DNA of 64,000 nucleotides from Pseudomonas sp. PDM04. Its GTDB lineage: Bacteria > Pseudomonadota > Gammaproteobacteria > Pseudomonadales > Pseudomonadaceae. Of the stretch, positions 60,935 to 64,000 are shown in pieces. The notes beneath the pieces were generated by a model. The model was not told the origin of the DNA, ran no database searches, and was given only the letters and a program-made list of their open reading frames with translations. Made by a program: the position numbers and the translations under genes. The stretch spans positions 186,001 through 250,000 of the forward strand of contig NZ_JACVAI010000002.1 in NCBI RefSeq assembly GCF_014851765.1, in the 5' to 3' direction. Each line of letters opens with the position of its first letter. The first letter of the stretch is position 1.

Positions 60935-62176
60935 ATGACAGCCGATGCCGACTGCGCCCGCCAACCATTCGTCCGGCATGCCGGCGACTCTGTGGGGCTT
61001 TCCCCGTCGCTCACCCTGTTGTTCTCCGTCACCTGCGCGCTGGCGGTCGCCAACGTTTACTTCGCACAACCCTTGCTCGACTCCATGGCCCGCAGCCTGG
61101 GCGTCAGCCCTTCCCTGATCGGGATGGTGGTGACGGCGACCCAGGTGGGTTATGCGCTGGGTTTGTTGTTCATCGTGCCATTGGGCGACCTGCTGAACCG
61201 CAAATGGCTGATACTGACGCAGGTGCTGCTGTCTGCGCTGGCGCTCATCGCGGTCGGCGCCGCGTGGCAATGGTGGGTGCTGTTGGCCGCCATGATCGTC
61301 GTCGGCATGCTGGCCGTGGTGGTGCAAGTGCTGGTGGCCTACGCCGCCGTGCTGGCGACACCGGCACAACGTGGCCAGGCCGTGGGAACCGTCACCAGCG
61401 GCATTGTCCTGGGCATTCTGCTGGCCCGGTTGAGCGCCGGGATGATCGCGGACCTGGCAGGCTGGCGCACCGTCTATTTCGTGTCCTCGGGGTTGATGCT
61501 GACCCTCGCGATCGTGTTCTGCAGGGTCCTGCCATCCACCGCAGCGCCGCGCAATCATTCCAGCTACACAGGGCTCATCCGCTCACTGTTCATTCTGTTT
61601 CTGACCGACCCGATCCTGCGGATCAGAGGTTTGCTGGCCCTGCTGATCTTCGCCGCTTTTTCCGTGCTCTGGACCGCCATGGTACTGCCCATGAGCGCCC
61701 CGCCGCTGTCGCTGTCTCATACGGCCATCGGCCTGTTCGGCCTGGCCGGCATCGCCGGTGCGCTGGCGGCCCGGCGCTCCGGTCGCTGGGCTGATCAGGG
61801 ACATGGGCAACGGGTCACCGGGTGTTCGCTGGCCATCCTGACGCTGTCCTGGTTGCCCATTGCGCTGGCCGAGACGTCGTTGCTCGCGCTGGTCTTCGGC
61901 GTGATCCTGCTCGACTTCGCGGTACAGGCGGTACACGTCACCAACCAGAGCCTGATTTTCGCGGCGCGGCCCGACGCGCACAGTCGCATGGTCGGCGCCT
62001 ACATGTGCTTTTACTCGGTGGGCAGCGCACTCGGCGCCGCCGCCGCGACCCAGGTGTACGCGCTTCTGGGTTGGCCTGCGGTCAGCCTGCTGGGCGCCTC
62101 GATCAGCGCAACGGCACTCGTGCTGTGGTTTTTCACCGCACATTCCTCAACGACCGATCAAGGACCATCAGCATGA
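60935..62176 (+). CDS. MFS transporter (YnfM/EmrD-like)
   Basis: 413 residues, 12 membrane segments. LLFSVTCALAVANVYFAQPL at helix 1, GDLLNRKWLILTQ in the loop after helix 2, and a GTVTSGIVLGILLARLSAG segment in helix 5 are typical of small-molecule exporters. It overlaps the EamA gene by four bases (ATGA) and is divergent from the HxlR regulator, so expression of both transporters is probably induced by a compound sensed by it. Substrate unknown. Confidence 0.92.
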   Translation: MTADADCARQPFVRHAGDSVGLSPSLTLLFSVTCALAVANVYFAQPLLDSMARSLGVSPSLIGMVVTATQVGYALGLLFIVPLGDLLNRKWLILTQVLLSALALIAVGAAWQWWVLLAAMIVVGMLAVVVQVLVAYAAVLATPAQRGQAVGTVTSGIVLGILLARLSAGMIADLAGWRTVYFVSSGLMLTLAIVFCRVLPSTAAPRNHSSYTGLIRSLFILFLTDPILRIRGLLALLIFAAFSVLWTAMVLPMSAPPLSLSHTAIGLFGLAGIAGALAARRSGRWADQGHGQRVTGCSLAILTLSWLPIALAETSLLALVFGVILLDFAVQAVHVTNQSLIFAARPDAHSRMVGAYMCFYSVGSALGAAAATQVYALLGWPAVSLLGASISATALVLWFFTAHSSTTDQGPSA

Positions 62177-63063
62177 AGACGCGGCACCTGCTGCTCGCCA
62201 TTTCGATCACCGCCATCTGGGGCCTGAACTTCTCGGTGATCAAGCTGGGGCTGGGTACGGTCGACCCCCTGATTCTTGCCGGCCTGCGCTTTACCCTCTG
62301 CGCACTTCCCGCGATCTTTTTCATCCCCAGACCCGACGTGCAATGGCGCTACATCGTGGGTTACGGACTGGTCTTCGGTATCGGGCTCTGGGGTGTGGTC
62401 AACCTGGGCATCAAGGCTGGACTTTCAGCAGGCATCGCCTCGCTGGTGCTGCAGTTCAGCGCGTTTTTCACCCTTCTGCTCGGCGCGTGGGTCTTCAAGG
62501 AAGCGATCTCCCGCTATCAACTGGCAGGCATGGGCCTCGCACTGTGCGGCTTGTTGAGCATTCTCTCCATCGTCGATGGAACCGTCACCAGCGCCGGGTT
62601 GATCCTGGTGCTGCTCGGCGCACTGGCCTGGAGTGCGGCCAATATGATCAACAAAAAGGCTCGAACCACACAGGTATTCGCGTTCCTGGTGTGGTCCAGC
62701 GCGTTTTCGCCGATCCCGCTGTTTGCGCTCGAGTACGCGGTGAACGGTTCGACAGGCTACAGCGCACTGGTCAATCAACTGGACAGTCGCGCCATCCTGT
62801 CGATCCTGTTCCAGGTCTACCCCAACACCCTGTTCGGCTACTGGGTGTGGAACTCGCTGCTCAAACGATACCCGGTGTCCACCGTTGCCCCCTTGTCCTT
62901 GCTGGTGCCGGTGTTCGGCTTGCTCGGCTCGGTGGTGATATTCGACGAGCACCTGTCGCTCAACAAACTCGTTGCCGTGGCGCTCATCGTCTCGGGGCTG
63001 GGTGTCGGCCTGTACGGCCAGCGGTTGCTGAACGCGGTGCTCAGGCATCGCTGCCCGTCTTGA
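62173..63063 (+). CDS. EamA/DMT-superfamily transporter
   Basis: 296 residues with ten predicted membrane segments in two EamA repeats: HLLLAISITAIWGLNFSVIK and LILVLLGALAWSAANMINKK. These proteins usually export amino acids or metabolites. It is translationally coupled to the MFS gene by an ATGA overlap; together they may export one product or related ones. Confidence 0.92.
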   Translation: MKTRHLLLAISITAIWGLNFSVIKLGLGTVDPLILAGLRFTLCALPAIFFIPRPDVQWRYIVGYGLVFGIGLWGVVNLGIKAGLSAGIASLVLQFSAFFTLLLGAWVFKEAISRYQLAGMGLALCGLLSILSIVDGTVTSAGLILVLLGALAWSAANMINKKARTTQVFAFLVWSSAFSPIPLFALEYAVNGSTGYSALVNQLDSRAILSILFQVYPNTLFGYWVWNSLLKRYPVSTVAPLSLLVPVFGLLGSVVIFDEHLSLNKLVAVALIVSGLGVGLYGQRLLNAVLRHRCPS

Positions 63064-63140
63064 AGTCACGGCTCGGCTTTCCTTTGTCGAACCACTGGCC
63101 TCGGACAACGCGCGGGGTTCACCGATAGCCTGCCGCCTGA

Positions 63141-63653
63141 TTACTCCCGCGCAGGCTCGGGAATACGCCGCAACACATCATCGTACGGCGCCAGATCGAG
63201 AAACGCCGTGGCCTCGAAGACCTTGCCGTCGCGCAGGTGGAAGATCCAGGCATAACTGTTGTTGTAGGCCTGGCCATCACGCGCTGTGCCGACACCCTCC
63301 CATTGGACCACCACGTGATCGCCATCCGCCCAGACCTGCTTGCGCACCGGCCGCACCGGGCTCGACAAACGCGAGACAAACGGCCGCACGGCTTGCTCGA
63401 CGAAAGCATCGACGCCTCGATAAACGCCGGCACTGGGGCTGGAACCCTTGATGGTCCAGACCACGTCCGGGGTCAATAGGTCGCTGAAGAACGTGGTGCC
63501 ACCAGCGGCCCAACGGTCGAAGGCTTCGCTGACCTGTTTTTTGTTGCGTGCTTCGACGGCGGAATTGGCATTGATCGCGCCGGACCAAAGCCCCATGCCC
63601 ACCAGTACGGCAAGGGCTAACCAACGCGTCTTTTGAAAAAGTGATGAGTACAT
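63141..63653 (-). CDS. Exported SnoaL/NTF2-like protein
   Basis: 170 residues with an N-terminal signal or anchor (WLALAVLVGMGLWSGAINA) and a SnoaL-like fold (FDRWAAGGTTFFSDLLTPDV, VWTIKGSSPSAGVYRGVDAF, and VVVQWEGVGTARDGQ). Such domains bind small hydrophobic molecules or act as isomerases and hydrolases; function is unknown here. Two ATGs, two codons apart, are possible; the inner has GAGGAG nine bases upstream. Ends close to the EamA gene, convergent. Confidence 0.85.
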   Translation of the reverse strand: MYSSLFQKTRWLALAVLVGMGLWSGAINANSAVEARNKKQVSEAFDRWAAGGTTFFSDLLTPDVVWTIKGSSPSAGVYRGVDAFVEQAVRPFVSRLSSPVRPVRKQVWADGDHVVVQWEGVGTARDGQAYNNSYAWIFHLRDGKVFEATAFLDLAPYDDVLRRIPEPARE

Positions 63654-63674
63654 GAACATGATCTCCTCTGCAGC

Positions 63675-64000
63675 TCACACCCGGGGCTGCAACCGGGTGC
63701 CGCCGAATATCAATTGCTGAACCATCGGGCGCGACACAAATCGACCGGGGAAAACAGGATCGGGCGCACTGGCGTCAGTCAATTGCGCGATGTGCTCGTC
63801 TTCCAGTTGCAAGCTCAATGCCCCCAGATTGTCCTCCGCCTGCGCCAGCGTCCTGGCCCCCATCACGGGTGCGACAACCGCCGGATTGAGCAGCGTCCAC
63901 GCCAGGGCTACCTGGGAAGGTGTCGCGCCAAGTTGTGCGGCAACGTTCGTCACCACACTGGCGATCTGCAATGAGCGTTCATTCATATGGCCCGAAGAGC
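63675..64000 (-). CDS. Aldo/keto reductase, C-terminal part (cut by window edge)
   Basis: About 108 residues at the C-terminus of an NADPH-dependent aldo/keto reductase. QLGATPSQVALAWTLLNPAV is the classic strand-helix in which the cofactor binds, and APVMGARTLAQAEDNLGALS is the NADPH-binding region. The frame stays open at the right edge, so the N-terminal half with the catalytic tyrosine lies outside. Confidence 0.9.
   Translation of the reverse strand, partial: SSGHMNERSLQIASVVTNVAAQLGATPSQVALAWTLLNPAVVAPVMGARTLAQAEDNLGALSLQLEDEHIAQLTDASAPDPVFPGRFVSRPMVQQLIFGGTRLQPRV

Overview
The window is about 64 kb of high-GC (roughly 60-63%) chromosomal DNA from a Pseudomonas, most likely of the P. 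fluorescens group. Pointers are the FecI/FecR/TonB-receptor cassette, a 521-residue Aer with a TTG start, a D-galactose 1-dehydrogenase matching my memory of the P. fluorescens enzyme, and paired GNGGGAGCGAGCNTGCTCGCGA-type REP elements. I see no rRNA, tRNA, CRISPR array, insertion sequence or prophage. Genes lie on both strands in short units. Both edges cut genes: a TonB receptor on the left and an aldo/keto reductase on the right.

Layout. 0-2.3 kb: a Fur-controlled iron-signalling cassette (sigma factor, anti-sigma regulator, receptor). 2.4-9.8 kb: DUF427 protein, topoisomerase III, small exported proteins, a ProA-like aldehyde dehydrogenase, an orphan HvfA-like EGKCG peptide with a DoxX protein, and a dienelactone hydrolase. 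10-20 kb: SleB-type cell-wall hydrolase, a duplicated CAP protein overlapping a bestrophin, DeoR regulator, Aer, an adenylation-carrier-membrane acyltransferase fusion, and LysR/Rid/thioesterase genes. 21-24 kb: hexuronate-type MFS transporter with a well-formed promoter and GntR-type operator, then an AraC regulator.

24.5-45.6 kb is the most unusual part, a signalling island. It holds a 1829-residue kinase-like/AAA/GAF/PAS/histidine kinase, two paralogous membrane PAS histidine kinases, two FixJ-like response regulators with nearly identical DNA-recognition helices, and two receiver-only proteins. Between them lie an exported protein with nineteen 13-residue repeats, a metallo-beta-lactamase-fold hydrolase and a flavoprotein. 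The intergenic regions share a 13-bp motif (CATACNNAGGTAT), often as two copies 20-21 bp apart, so the island may be a single regulon. This is the best candidate for an undescribed system.

45.6-64 kb is ordinary accessory metabolism: methyltransferase, alpha/beta hydrolase, AraC regulators, isochorismatase-type hydrolase, catalase, a D-malate/tartrate unit (dctA, dmlA, divergent LysR), a TonB receptor, DUF2986 protein, galactose dehydrogenase, an acyltransferase, an HxlR regulator divergent from an MFS/EamA transporter pair, a SnoaL-like protein and the reductase fragment.
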